Positions 52,631 to 63,540 are shown, counted from the stretch's first letter. The stretch is 64,000 nucleotides of DNA from Diplonema papillatum (GCA_030068145.1 JAPJBO010000079.1:62001-126000); one strand, 5' to 3'. Numbers and translations are program-made. Notes: generated from the sequence alone by a model not told the origin.

Positions 52631-53083
52631 TTGCCGGGGGCGGGTCTCCATGAAGAAGAGAATTGTAAAGCAAGACCTGCCCCCTGCGCCTGCTGTCTCC
52701 GGCTGCTTCGGCAGACGACACATACTACTACTACACTACATCCCCTAATCCGTGCCTCGTAACACACAGCCGCCGATCAACACGAAACCACCCAGAAGAA
52801 AAGCCAGGCACCGGGATCTTCCTGACGAGCAACCCGGTGAACTTAATCAAGAGTCGAAGATTAGCGTCGAAACTTCCTGGCTTTTCACGCCGTAGCAGAA
52901 CGACCACACCCTACCAATCCCAAGCACCCCCTAAACGCGTTAGGGGACTTCACAAGGTTTCACAACGGAGTGACACAACACCCGAAACGAGCTGCACCCT
53001 CTCACTTTTCTCAACCCCCCGCCATACTCAAGCCTCTACGGTCAACCGGAGACTTCAAAATACCGACCTTCTAATCCACGCTC
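52631..53083. repeat. Dispersed 400-bp repeat, copy B
   Basis: Second copy of 46190-46575, same orientation, with two insertions of about 20-40 bp. The two copies bracket about 6 kb containing the Cys4 gene and the hairpin elements. Confidence 0.85.
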
Positions 53084-53380
53084 ACACTAACGCTTGAAAG
53101 CGAAGCCACGCAAAGCTCCCGGTGAGTGCGGGGTCGTACAACTGTGCGATTTGCCTACTGTTCGCGAAGAAACCCCATTGCAGATAGAAACAAGCTGGAG
53201 TGAAGTGAAGGCGCCATTCCCGCAGGTTCCGGCCTGGACAGCTGCGGAGTACCAGCTGAGCTGTTGAGTGCACCCTGGCTTGCGGATTATCCGAAAAAGT
53301 AGTTTTTTTTTCGTTAAACTGCTTTTTTGTTGCAAAGAAAACGTATTTGTAGTGCGCGAAAAAAACTGTTTTTTTTTTTT

Positions 53381-53484
53381 ACAAATATATGCGCGAAAAA
53401 ACTGTTTTGTACAAATATATGCGCGAAAAAACTGTTTTTTTAACAAATATATGCGCGAAAAAACTAAAATTTACAAATATATGC
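53381..53484. repeat. Direct array of ACAAATATATGCGCGAAAAA units
   Basis: Four direct units of the same family as 51575-51830, ending with the same variant (ACTAAAATTTACAAATATAT) found at the centre of that array. Confidence 0.8.
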
Positions 53485-54187
53485 ACCGCGCAAAAAACGG
53501 TCCCTGCACTCTAACTCGTCTCTCTCTCTCTCTCTGTTCTTTTTTGTACACGCACCCAGTGCTCCCGCAAACCTCACTTTTGGTGAGGAATTCAAAAACC
53601 TGTTTGGGGCTAGTTTTTTTTTGGTGCCCCCCCCAAAAAAATCACCCCCGTGTTGTGCAGGTTATTAGCTTCGTTTTTGCCTTGGATTCCCGACCAACTT
53701 TCTTTTGCCGCTCTGAGACCGAGAAAGCTTTTCTCCAGGGGGGCACCGGGGGGCAAAGCCCCCCGGCGAACGGTACGGTACAGGTGGAGAAAGTTTGCAC
53801 TTCTCAGTCTGTTTGTCACAATAAACACTGCACATTCCTGGAGGCAACAGCCCATTTCAAATTCAACCAGCGCGCTGGTAAATCATTGGCACGAGTAGAC
53901 GCAGACCAGAGATCACATGGACCACCGCACTTGTGTCGACTCGGAGAGAACCTGTCAAGAAATCCGGGGCTGCTTCTGATCCTCGACTCTCTTTCTCGGC
54001 TCCAGCCCCCGTGGCAGCCCCAGACTTCTGCCCGCCAGCCCACGAGTAGACTGTGATGCAGTGCTTTGGCTACACGATACCACCAACGGGGAAAAGGTGA
54101 GGAATTCTTCACCCTCTTTTTTCGAGCCTCTTTTTTGAGGAATTCCTCGCACTTTTTCGTTAGCGGGAGCCCTGTAAGCACCTGCTT
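53485..54187. other. Spacer
   Basis: A CT-repeat at 53520-53537, an inverted GGGGGGCACC/GGTGCCCCCC pair (53620 and 53740) and no gene. Confidence 0.4.
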
Positions 54188-54372
54188 TGTAGGAAATACT
54201 TGAGAAGGCTGCCAGCTGCAAAATATCAAAGCATCCTTTGTAGGAAATACTTGAGAAGGCTGCCAGCTGCAAAATATCAAAGGAGGTAAATGTGTTCAGC
54301 GGCGGGCGTAAGCGTTCAACGAAAAAAGACCCATTTTGTAGTGTATTGTTTCTCCCCCTCTAGCCTCCTTCG
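54188..54372 (-). repeat. Dispersed repeat, inverted partner of 17850-18046
   Basis: Reverse complement of the copy at 17850, with an internal tandem duplication: a 56-bp unit starting TTTGTAGGAAATACTTGAGA occurs at 54185 and 54237. Confidence 0.75.
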
Positions 54373-56294
54373 AAGAAAGCACAAGGCAGTCCCTCGAGTA
54401 TTTTTGTCGCATACGATCGAAGATCTTAGAAGATTAATACTTTTCCGACGAGAACTAACACTTGTACTCGTACTAAGAGAATCAGGCCGTAGTGGTCGTG
54501 GTCTCAGTTGGCTCACCATAGTAGGGTACATTGGATTTCTGAGTTCCCGCAATTTCGAGGAGCACAAACTCTAAGAAGAGAAGGCCCTGCCACAACTCAG
54601 CCCTTTGTATTTTTGCATAAACGAAACACGGCAAACCCTCCCAACAGCCGCCGTCGCTCTCCTTCCCGGAACTGGGTATCACCGGTAAAATCTGGCTCCC
54701 GACGGGCCAAACTGGCTGGAAGTCAGCGGCGGCGATCGCATGGCAGCTGTGCCAGCTTGCGGAAGCGTCGGGCATCGAGCACAACCTCCCGAAAGCGCCC
54801 CCGCAGCTGGCGGCTTCCAGAGGCATGTGATCGCACGTTCTCCCACGACGTTTAGCAGGGCCGGACAGTTTGTTGGGAGACGTGCTGATCAGCAGCACTT
54901 CCGTTCGGCAGTCGTGTGGGCCAATGACCAGCAGTACAAAAAGTGTCTCCGGTAGAAAAGGTCTCCGGTAGAAAGTTGTTTCTACGAGGTATTCCAGCGA
55001 GCAGCGACACTTTGGCGAAGAGCATGTTCCGGGGGGAAGACTGCGATCAGGCAGCTGTGCCAGCTTACAGCCCTGTCCACATGTGCATCCAACCACAACC
55101 ACCCCTTCTCCTGCCCTATCCTGTGAGCTAGCGGTACTGAAGGGTCCGCCGCACAGGTGGTCTCCACGATAGGTCAGCGTCGCCGCCTCAGCTGCCTGCT
55201 TCATGAGCTTTTCTGATCCTGGGCGTGAGCAGCGAGTAGGTAGGCAGAAGGGATCTCATTGGGTCCTTGAAGGCTCGCCTTGGAAAGCCGGGGGTTTCAG
55301 CTTGTTCGTACCGTGAGCCGGTGTACCCACTTATATCTTGCCGGCGCATTCCAAAAACTAGTCGTCGGCAGCGTACTAAGCAACTTGCAAGGGGAGTTTC
55401 CGCTAGCGCGCACACCACAAGAAACCGCCGTCCTAATGCCAAATAATGTTTCATGGACTGGCTCATTCGCAACGGTCCCAAGCTGACACTTGTAGCACAA
55501 GCATAACCCCCGAGCGCGGTTTGCAAACCTTGTGCAGTTCTTGGAAAGCCGAGAAAACTCATGGGCGAAAAACGACCCAAGTTGGTTCAGATCCGACAAA
55601 AAAAAGTGGCTGCAATTAGAGAACGAAGAAAGGCGCGAAAGAGAACCCCTCCCGCCGCCTTTCCCCCACGTATCGCACGACGAGGGCCTACCAAACCAAG
55701 ACGAGCATCCGGTCGGCCCTTCCAGCTGAACAAAAGACTTTCCCCGTTCATCTCTCAATTGTGCATGCGCTACACCACGAGAATCAACCGAGCGAGGATC
55801 TTTGCAGCTGCCAAGACTCCCTAGCGCAGACCAGTGCAGGCTTTCGTCTTGTTGCCCTTGTCCTTCAAGTTTCCAAAAAAAAATGTTGAACGGAAACCGT
55901 AGCTGGTATCAGTTGACCGGCCGATTCGTCGCGGTTGTACGAGCGCGTGTCGTATCAATCATACCATTGCTCTTCCCGGCGGATCTTGGCTCTGAGAAGG
56001 ATTATGACCAGAGCCAGACGCGGTTGCCAATTAAAAGCGTCAACCAGAACCACCGGGCTTACCTGCATTCCGCACACTTAACTGAGTAGACCGCGACCTT
56101 CACGCCACTTTCTCAACACAGGAACCCGAAGGGGCCTCCACCCGCAGGCTTCCACGATCGGAGCCCAGCATGACCCGCCCCCGGCCCTAGGTACGAAGCC
56201 GTCTACCATTCTTGTGCATCGATTCGTGCTCTCCTCCAGTTGACTACCACCTTTGCGGGTGCAGCGAGAGCTTGCCCATTCCGCTCGGTAAGCT
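54373..56294. other. Spacer before the multidomain gene
   Basis: Contains AGATCTTAGAAGATTAATA (also at 29498), a repeated GGTCTCCGGTAGAAA at 54945-54975 and a repeated GCAGCTGTGCCAGCTT (54741 and 55051). Two overlapping frames near 55532-55824 are protein-like (KKKWLQLENEERRERE in one, a basic KLVQIRQKKVAAIRERR in the other); at most one can be real and neither has a domain. Confidence 0.4.
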
Positions 56295-59200
56295 ATGGCG
56301 CAGCTTCCGGCGGGCGAGTTCATTGACGCCGGACCGGCGACGCGCTACTACCGAGTTTGCGATGCGAAGTCGACGTATTGGATTCTGGCCGGAAAGGGGC
56401 TGTCGGACCTCGATTTTGTGTGGCGCGTCAAGCGCGACAAGGACCGGCGGGAGTTCTACTGCAACGCGGCGACGAGGCAGAAGGTCTGGCGGCTGCCGGC
56501 CTTCGAAGAGCAACGAGACGACGTCGAGACGGAGCCGCCGATGGGAGAGGACGCGTACAGGCAGTCTCCAGGGACGGCCGCGCGGCACAGGGGCCAGCCG
56601 CGAGCGCCGCTGCCGGAGCAGCAGGAGGACGGGGTGAGCACGCTGAGCCAAGCGGACTCGAGTGTCGGTGCCGTCCCGAGACGGATGGACGAGTGCCCGC
56701 ACGGCCGCGGGGCTAATCAAGCAAGGGGCAGTCAAGCTGCCCCTGCGCAGCTTGACTGCTCCGGACATTCCTGCCCGCAGCACCCGCCTTGCGCGCGGAA
56801 TTGTCGGAACAACAGGCAGTGCAGCTGTCCGACTTCCCCGGGCTTGCCGGGGGGCCCGCACTGCAAGCACGCTGAAGGGAGGAGCTGTGCGCCGCCGTCT
56901 CCTTGCCCTTGTTCGCCGTTGGTTCCTTGCTCGTCGCACGCGCACTCGAGCAACGAAGCCAGCACGCACTTGGTGACGTGTCCGAGGTCGCTGGTTGACG
57001 AAAGAAACGCGTACCAGCACGACGGGCAGGGCCCCGGGTCGGTGCAGAGCTGCGCGTTGCACCACAGGAACGTCCTGTGCTGCCTCGGCCTGCGGGGCCA
57101 GTGCCGCCACGGGAGCCTGTGCCCGCTGCCGCACCACGACGACGGCAGCAGCCCGTGCGAGGCGGGCGACCGCTGCGCGTGGCACCCGCGGCGGCGGCCG
57201 CCGCAGCTGACGACGCCGCCGGCCGTGCCGGCGGCGAACCCGCTGGTGCCGCAGGTGGCGGCGCGGCTGCTCTGCTGCTTGGGGCTCCGCGGGCTCTGCC
57301 CCTTCGCGTCGCAGGCGTGCGCGTACGCGCACGTCGACGACCAATCGACGCCGTGCGACAAGGGCGCGACGTGCCCGTTCGGGCACTGGAAGCCGTCGTC
57401 CCTCGTCCACCAGCAGCGGCTCCTCGCAGACCTCCAGCGGCATCTCGGCCAGCCCGCCGCGCAGCGGCCCGCCGCGCCGCCGCTCGCCGGGCTGCAGCGG
57501 CGGCTGAACTCGTTCCCCCTCGGCTCCAGCGACGGCGCCGGACCCGGCTACGACAGCGTGTGCATGAGCATCAACAGCACGCTGACCTGCCCCCGAAACC
57601 CATCCGAGACACTCAGCCCGAGAGCACTCAACAACGTGAGTGGCGCCGGCGAGGGTCCGATCGGGTGTCTGACGGACGCACAGCACGCGCACCTCATGCG
57701 GTTGCAAAAGGGACACATCCAGCGTCCCGGGCAATCCGGTGCCGCTGTGTGTCGCGATGATGCGCACGGTCCCGCCTTCGCCGCTCCGCTGCCGAAGGAG
57801 GCGTGCGTGCAGCTGTCGCTCTCGCAGGCGCGGGGCACGATCCAGTTCCTGTGGGCGGAGCTCGCGAAGGCGGCGCAGGAGGTCGACCGGACGCGCGGCG
57901 ACAAGGAGCGGGCCGAGCGCGAGAACGCGCTCCTCTCCCGCGAGATCCACGAGGTCTGCCTCGAGAAGGACCGGTACCGCCTCCAGGTCCAGACCGTCGC
58001 CGCCGACGTCACGCGGCTGACCGAGGCCCTCGACGACACCATCGACGGCCGCGTGAGGCAGCATCCAATGCACCCTTGCCCGTCGAACCCAAACCAGCAC
58101 CCCCCCTGCCAGATGCCGCGGAGCTCCCGGCAAGACCTCCCTCTTTCGGGGGGTAGCCCGATGGGTGACTTTCCGTCGTCGTCCCACTGGAGCGCGTCCG
58201 ACGCGCCGGTGACCGCGCGGTCCTTCACGGACGTCACCGACCACGGCCGCGCGATGGCTGCGGGGGGAATGGTGCCCCCGGCTCCAACCACGGACAACGG
58301 GCCCGCCAGCTGCAACGGCCCCTCAGCCGACGCCGCGAGCGCGTTGTCGAAGTGCACGACACCCACACCGCCAGAATGGCGGCCGGCGGCAGCCCCGGCG
58401 TTCACCCGCGGGCTGCTAGTGGGGGTCGGGTACAAGGGGCTGGGCCACGCGGGCCGGTTTACAGCAGTCGACGAGGTGGGCCGCGAGGCCGGCTCGTTCG
58501 CCGCGCTGTCGACCGACGCGCTGGCCCGGATGGAGCAGCACCTGGGCCCGGCGGGGGGCCGGTTCGAGGTGCTGACGGACGCGGCGCCGGCGATGCAGGC
58601 GCCGACCAAGCGGAACGTCCTCTGCGCCGTCGAGCGGCTGGTCTCCAGCGCGCGGGCCGGGGACCGGCTGCTGCTGTACCTGCGCGGGCACGGCATCGTC
58701 GTCGACGGCGTGGCCGGGTTCTTGCCGGTCGACTGCGGCACGGCCGGCCTGCTCCGCGGCGACACCATCCTGCGGGCCCTCGCGCGGCTGCCGGGCGGAG
58801 TGGAAGTCCTCGTCGTCAGCGACGTGCCGCTCGCCGCGTGCATCTTCGGCTTGAAGCACGTCATCGCCGCCCGCAGCGACGGGTCCCCGCAGTGGAAGCC
58901 CCTCAACCTGTCCTGCTACCCGATGGCAGCCTCCGTCAAGGTGGTCGGCGTCCACACTCCCGCCGCGTCGTCTCCCGTGCTTCCGCAGCTACACAAGAGT
59001 TCGGCTAGCTCGAGCGCTCTGTCCCTCCCCGGTTCGTGCGCCATTGACCCTGCGAAAACCGAACACTCCCTCACGACGTATCTGATCGAGTCCCTGGACC
59101 GGCATCCAGCGGCGTCGTACCTGCAAGTCGTCGCGGACGTGTTCCAGTCGTTGAACGCGGTCGACCCGCTTGCGCCGATCGTGCATCCGTACGTCGGCAG

Positions 59201-60485
59201 CAACAAGCCGTTTGACCCTGCCGACGCGTTCCCCCGCATCGGCTTCACCGGCAGCTGCGCGGCGGCCAGCAGCGCGGGGCTGTCGCAGGCGAGCTCGGAG
59301 GCGGCGCCGGTGGCGCGCTTCGCCCCGCGCGAGCTTGCGGGTCGGAGCCCGCGGGCGCACGTTCCGACCGTCGCCCCGTCGCCTCCGCACTCCCCAGCAG
59401 CCGAAGCGGAACGGCTGGCCAGCGGGGCTGCCGGCACGTACCACCGCAACAACACCGTACCCACCACCACCACCACCACCAACGAAGCTGCCCGTGCGCA
59501 CTTTCCCCCAACCGGAACGGAATGGTTGCCCAGTGGGGCAACCGGCACGTACCACCGCAACACCTTGCCCACCACCACCACCAACGAAGTTTCCCGTGCG
59601 CACTCCCCCCCGGTCGGAACTGAATGGCTGCCCAGTGGGGCAACCGGCACGCACCACCACAACAACAACATACCCACCACCACCACCACCACCAACGAAG
59701 CTGCCCGTGCGCACTTCCCCCCGACCGAAACGGAATGGTTGCCCAGCGGCGCGACCGGCACGTACCACAGCAGCAACACCATGCCCACCACCACCAACGA
59801 AGCTGCCCGTGCTGACTCGGCGTTCCGTACGGAAGCCCCGCATCAACAGCAACAGCAGCAGCAGGAACGGTTGCTGAGCTTCAATTTCTTGCACCCGGGG
59901 AATAGCAAGCACTTCGCCGCCGGCGGCGCCGGTCCGCTGGGAGCGGGCTCGGTGGCGGCGCTGGTGAAGGACCGGAAGCCAGGCGCGGACGGCCAGCTGG
60001 GCGGCGGGCTGCTCAAGATCCTGGGCGGCCGGCTGCAGGCGAGCGGCGGCGTCACCGGGCTGGCCCGGCTCGTCGAGCTCAGCCGGAAGGCCGGCCGGCA
60101 ACAAACCGCCCGCGGTCCGGCGACCCCGCCGCCGCCCCCGGCCGCCGCCCGCGGTGCCCCGCAGGAGCTCGCGTCCCCGGGCGAGCACCGCAACGGCCAC
60201 CGCGGCGGCGCGGCCCGGAGCCCCCCGCCGGCTGGTCTGAGGACGCGCGAAGCTGCTGCTGCTGCCGCCGCCGCTCCCCCTTCCCCCGCCCGGCCGCTCC
60301 GCGGCGCGCCCGCCGCGGCGGAGCCGGGCTTTTCCTTCCGCAACGCCGCGCTGCACGCGTCTCCGTTCCAGAATCTGTCGCTCGCTTCCGGACCGTCGCA
60401 GAGGTGCCCACCCCCCCCTGCTTTTTTGGTACTCAACAATCTTGCGGCGTGCCCTTCAATGTATAGCGCAGGCGAAAAATACTAG
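56295..60485 (+). CDS. WW, CCCH, coiled-coil and caspase-like multidomain protein, 1396 aa
   Basis: Single exon, ATG 56295. Residues 41-69 are a WW domain (Trp43, Trp65, EFYCNAAT, final Pro), which would bind Pro-rich peptides. Residues of about 259-281 and 325-365 contain CCCH-type fingers (CCLGLRG pairs, CAYAH, CPFGH), usual in RNA-binding proteins. Residues of about 505-576 are a coiled coil. Residues of about 703-983 resemble a metacaspase (C14) fold: GLLVGVGYKG, VLTDAAPAMQAPTKRNVLCA, AGDRLLLYLRGHG with His799, FLPVDCG, then VEVLVVSDVPLAAC, where DSCHSG is expected. The catalytic Cys position (844) is Val, so proteolysis is unlikely. Residues of about 1036-1176 are four TEWLPSGATGTYH/Thr-rich repeats. 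The C-terminus is low-complexity Ala/Pro/Gly. Confidence 0.82.
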   Translation: MAQLPAGEFIDAGPATRYYRVCDAKSTYWILAGKGLSDLDFVWRVKRDKDRREFYCNAATRQKVWRLPAFEEQRDDVETEPPMGEDAYRQSPGTAARHRGQPRAPLPEQQEDGVSTLSQADSSVGAVPRRMDECPHGRGANQARGSQAAPAQLDCSGHSCPQHPPCARNCRNNRQCSCPTSPGLPGGPHCKHAEGRSCAPPSPCPCSPLVPCSSHAHSSNEASTHLVTCPRSLVDERNAYQHDGQGPGSVQSCALHHRNVLCCLGLRGQCRHGSLCPLPHHDDGSSPCEAGDRCAWHPRRRPPQLTTPPAVPAANPLVPQVAARLLCCLGLRGLCPFASQACAYAHVDDQSTPCDKGATCPFGHWKPSSLVHQQRLLADLQRHLGQPAAQRPAAPPLAGLQRRLNSFPLGSSDGAGPGYDSVCMSINSTLTCPRNPSETLSPRALNNVSGAGEGPIGCLTDAQHAHLMRLQKGHIQRPGQSGAAVCRDDAHGPAFAAPLPKEACVQLSLSQARGTIQFLWAELAKAAQEVDRTRGDKERAERENALLSREIHEVCLEKDRYRLQVQTVAADVTRLTEALDDTIDGRVRQHPMHPCPSNPNQHPPCQMPRSSRQDLPLSGGSPMGDFPSSSHWSASDAPVTARSFTDVTDHGRAMAAGGMVPPAPTTDNGPASCNGPSADAASALSKCTTPTPPEWRPAAAPAFTRGLLVGVGYKGLGHAGRFTAVDEVGREAGSFAALSTDALARMEQHLGPAGGRFEVLTDAAPAMQAPTKRNVLCAVERLVSSARAGDRLLLYLRGHGIVVDGVAGFLPVDCGTAGLLRGDTILRALARLPGGVEVLVVSDVPLAACIFGLKHVIAARSDGSPQWKPLNLSCYPMAASVKVVGVHTPAASSPVLPQLHKSSASSSALSLPGSCAIDPAKTEHSLTTYLIESLDRHPAASYLQVVADVFQSLNAVDPLAPIVHPYVGSNKPFDPADAFPRIGFTGSCAAASSAGLSQASSEAAPVARFAPRELAGRSPRAHVPTVAPSPPHSPAAEAERLASGAAGTYHRNNTVPTTTTTTNEAARAHFPPTGTEWLPSGATGTYHRNTLPTTTTNEVSRAHSPPVGTEWLPSGATGTHHHNNNIPTTTTTTNEAARAHFPPTETEWLPSGATGTYHSSNTMPTTTNEAARADSAFRTEAPHQQQQQQQERLLSFNFLHPGNSKHFAAGGAGPLGAGSVAALVKDRKPGADGQLGGGLLKILGGRLQASGGVTGLARLVELSRKAGRQQTARGPATPPPPPAAARGAPQELASPGEHRNGHRGGAARSPPPAGLRTREAAAAAAAAPPSPARPLRGAPAAAEPGFSFRNAALHASPFQNLSLASGPSQRCPPPPAFLVLNNLAACPSMYSAGEKY

Positions 60486-62781
60486 ACAACGTGTCTTGGT
60501 GGTTGATCAAAGGTCCGTACCTGAAACTCAGGGCAAATACAAGTGGGAAAGCGATCAACTGACATCTTTTTAATTAATGAGCCGGTCCACTCCGGCTGAT
60601 AGAGTGCCGATAAACTGTGGTAGACAGCAGTTGAGGTTAGCATGCAGAATCTCTGTAGTGGCGATAGCCTGCATTAGCCACTGGATGACTACCTGTTGAT
60701 AGACAGCAGCAGGCGCTACCCGGAGATAAGGATGGACTGGCTCACTTGTCTTTTGCCAAACATGGAACGTTGGTGGGGTCGTCGCCGCAACCTTGACATT
60801 TTCTTACTTGCGTCAGCTGTACATAGAAACGATCGGGCACTGTTGCAACGAAAACAACACTCCGAAACGCAAGAACGAAGCCAGCGAAAAAAAAAAAAAA
60901 AAATGCACTGCTTCGTAGGAAAACCCTTTGCCCGAACTCGTTTCGTAGCGTCACCTCGCTTGTATCGCACGAATGAAAGGACACACAGCTTCGTCAGCAA
61001 CATCGCCGCGGTCTTGACTTCAATGCAAAACAGCAGCCGAAGCGGTGGCGTCGGTCCCACGTCGTCCACTGGGATCCAACAGGTATCTTGCGTTCTATAC
61101 GTCGCTGCCTACGCACGGACGCGTGCTGAGGGACAAGAACCGTCGAAAGACTGCACATCCCCCCGGTTGATTGTTGGCAACGCGTGAAGTGTGTTGATCT
61201 TCAAGGAGCTGCCTATGTGAACTACTGGCTTCTTATCCATACTTTAGTGACTTTGAGCCGTCAGAGCTTTCCGAACGTGTTGTGTGTTGCGCACACGGTT
61301 TCAACCGCTTTTTCTCAGCGGTGCATCTCGTCTTTTTTAACTCCCACGACCCCAAACCCAGGACGCGACGCCGTGCGCAGGGTTCCACGCCCGAACGCCG
61401 CCGAAATCGGCATCCGCAGGCAACGATTGGAACCCGCCCGGTCCAGTCATGCAACCTTGATCGATGGCGTTCACGGCGCACGCTGTGGGGATCAGAAGTA
61501 TGTCAGTTGGAGGCTGCGGGCGTGCATTTCCGCTGGATGTACCGACAGCAACTTCGTAAGGATTTCTCCGCCAGCCAGCCCAAAGGAACCTGATGGTCGT
61601 TCGTAATGCCTCGTGGAATTGCCTCGATTAATCGCAAGTGTTGATGACGACGTGTCTGCGGGTAGCAGGTTTTACAGGAGTTCATCCTCGAAAGAAGCCG
61701 ACGACCACTCATCTTGGCACTCAAATCAGTCCTTGGACTCCGTGCAACTTGTTTGCTTTTCGAGGTCCCAGCTAAACGCGAATCGAACGAAAGAAACGAA
61801 AATCCATGTGTTGTAGTAGTGTTTCTGGCCAGTCGTGTCGCCCCTCGCGCGGTGTGGGACACATTTTCCAACTTCGTTTTAAACAACGAAAGAAAGTCAA
61901 CCCCCGCCGGCAAGTCGCAATCCCCGCCGGCTGTCCGTCCCTGCGCTTACGTTTGGCGTGCTCAGAAGAAGACACTCCCTGGCCCGACTTCCCGATCGCT
62001 TTCTCGTGAACGGCTCGCTTCCTTGCCCTTAGAGTTCAGCGTCCGTTTGATCTATCTGTTTCGATACCGTGTTGTAAGTAGATCCAGCGTGTTAGAGATA
62101 CAATCACCTTTCCATCCGTTCCTTTGGCAGCCACCGAAAAAGCCACCGAGGCGCTGTTGAAGCAGTTGACGAGCTAAGACGCCAGCTGCAGCCGTCAGAC
62201 CTGAAATGCCGACACCGAACCCAATGGATTTGCCGCGCCCGTTAAATCGACGACTGGGGCGCGATATGTCCGCAGCATGAAGCTGCGGACATCTCCTGCA
62301 CACGTGTCGACCCAAAGTCCTACGAGCGCCGTTATTCGCCGCCGCTGTCGACCCAGGAAACGTTGCGTCCCGGCTAGTCGTCACGCCTTCTGCTGAAACG
62401 CATGTGAACGTGACTGTGGGCCCTCCATCACGACATACTTGCTACGCGGGCTCCGGGCAAATTGGAAAAACGTCTGCGCGCTTGCATGTCGAATCTGAGC
62501 ACTCTGTGAGCATCGTCAAAGCGTGCCCATCGATAGTAGAAAGAGTCGCTGCTCATGGGGACTTGCCGGCCAGAATAGGCGGTGCGCCCTTTGGCAGCAA
62601 CACAGCGTCCGCGTCCCCTTCGCTCGTTTCTTTATTCTATCCGCGGCATTTCTTTTTTTTTTTTTTTTTTTTGGGCAAAAAAGGCCGCCGCGCGACAACC
62701 ACTCTCCTCACTCTTCTCCTGGGCAGTCACACCGGTTCGCACTCCCTTTTTTCATCACACGAAATAATCGCTGGTTCTGCG
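60486..62781. other. Spacer
   Basis: No supported gene. 60640-60680 is a degenerate LINE tail (GCATGCAGAATCTCTGTAG). A 20-nt A run lies near 60885 and a 22-nt T run near 62651. A recurrent motif is at 61157. Confidence 0.45.
61157..61184 (+). promoter_or_regulatory. Recurrent motif, CCCCGGTTGATTGTTGGCAA variant
   Basis: Matches the 40018 copy in its right half (GGTTGATTGT.GGCAAC) but has lost the AACACAAA tail. There is no gene within 1.5 kb. Confidence 0.3.
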
Positions 62782-63540
62782 ATGAGCGAAGCCGAGCTGG
62801 CGGGCGTGATGGAGCAAGGCGAACCCGCTGACGGGCGGGACGTCGACGCCGGCGGCGAGTGCGACGACGAAGACGAGCAGCCCGTGTTCTGCCCCGGCCG
62901 CATCGTCCGCGTCGCGGGCGGGCCGGCGGCCGGCAGCCACGGCGAGGTGCTCGACCGCGACGACAGCGGCAACGTGACCGTCATGTTCAACGACTGGCTC
63001 GGCGGGGAGCAGCTGGTGCGCGAAGACCAGCTGGTAGCGACGCCGTGGCACAAGGCGCTGAGCAACAGCACTTCGCCCGGGGACCACTACTGGTACAACT
63101 ACGACTCCGGCGCCTCCGTGTGGGAAGAGCCCGCGGAGGTCAAAAACGTCAACAGCCCCGCCGCTTCGACACCCACCGACTCGAACGACCCGGCGACCGC
63201 GCAGCCGAGCAACGAGACGAGCTGCACGTCGAGCGATTACGACGCGGACCCGCAGCCGGCGACCAAAAAGCGGAGCCTCTGCGCGGCGGCGGCGGACGCG
63301 CCGGGCCTCAGCAAGGAGGAGGAGCTCAACCAGCTGCGGCAGCGGCTCCTCGAGCTCGAGCGCGCGAAGAAGCGGAAGCTGAACAGGGACGCCGACGAGC
63401 GGCCGCGCCAGCACCCGGCTGACGAGCTCCCGGACGCCGCGAAAGAGTCGGCGGAGGCTGCTGCCCAGGAGCCGGAGTACACCGGCAAAGCGAACGTGGA
63501 AGTCGTTCTCCAGTCGCGCACGGTTCTCGATCAGAGATTG
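62782..63540 (+). CDS. KOW-like and WW domain protein, exon 1 (3' incomplete)
   Basis: ATG at 62782 (MSEAELAGVMEQGEPADG). The acidic start leads into PGRIVRVAGGPAAGSHGEVL, a KOW-like turn (residues of about 37-70), then HYWYNYDSGASVWEEP (about 101-116), a short WW domain with aromatic residues in place. A Ser/Thr-rich linker with a KKRSL basic patch and a helix LSKEEELNQLRQRLLELERAKKRK follow. KOW and WW domains are common in transcription elongation and splicing factors, so a nuclear RNA-processing role is plausible. Phase-0 donor TTG|GTATGG at 63541; read-through would stop at 63580. The next exon may start at 63866. Confidence 0.65.

Noticed and set aside
46190..53083. Complete LTR retrotransposon
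   Set aside because: The direct repeats lack standard TG..CA ends and no gag or pol sequence lies between them.
51575..53484. Possible CRISPR-like array
   Set aside because: Units are contiguous or inverted with no unique equal-length spacers, and the window is eukaryotic.
56244..60439. Several long minus-strand frames opposite the WW/CCCH gene
   Set aside because: Arg/Ala/Gly-rich shadows of a GC-biased coding strand without motifs.
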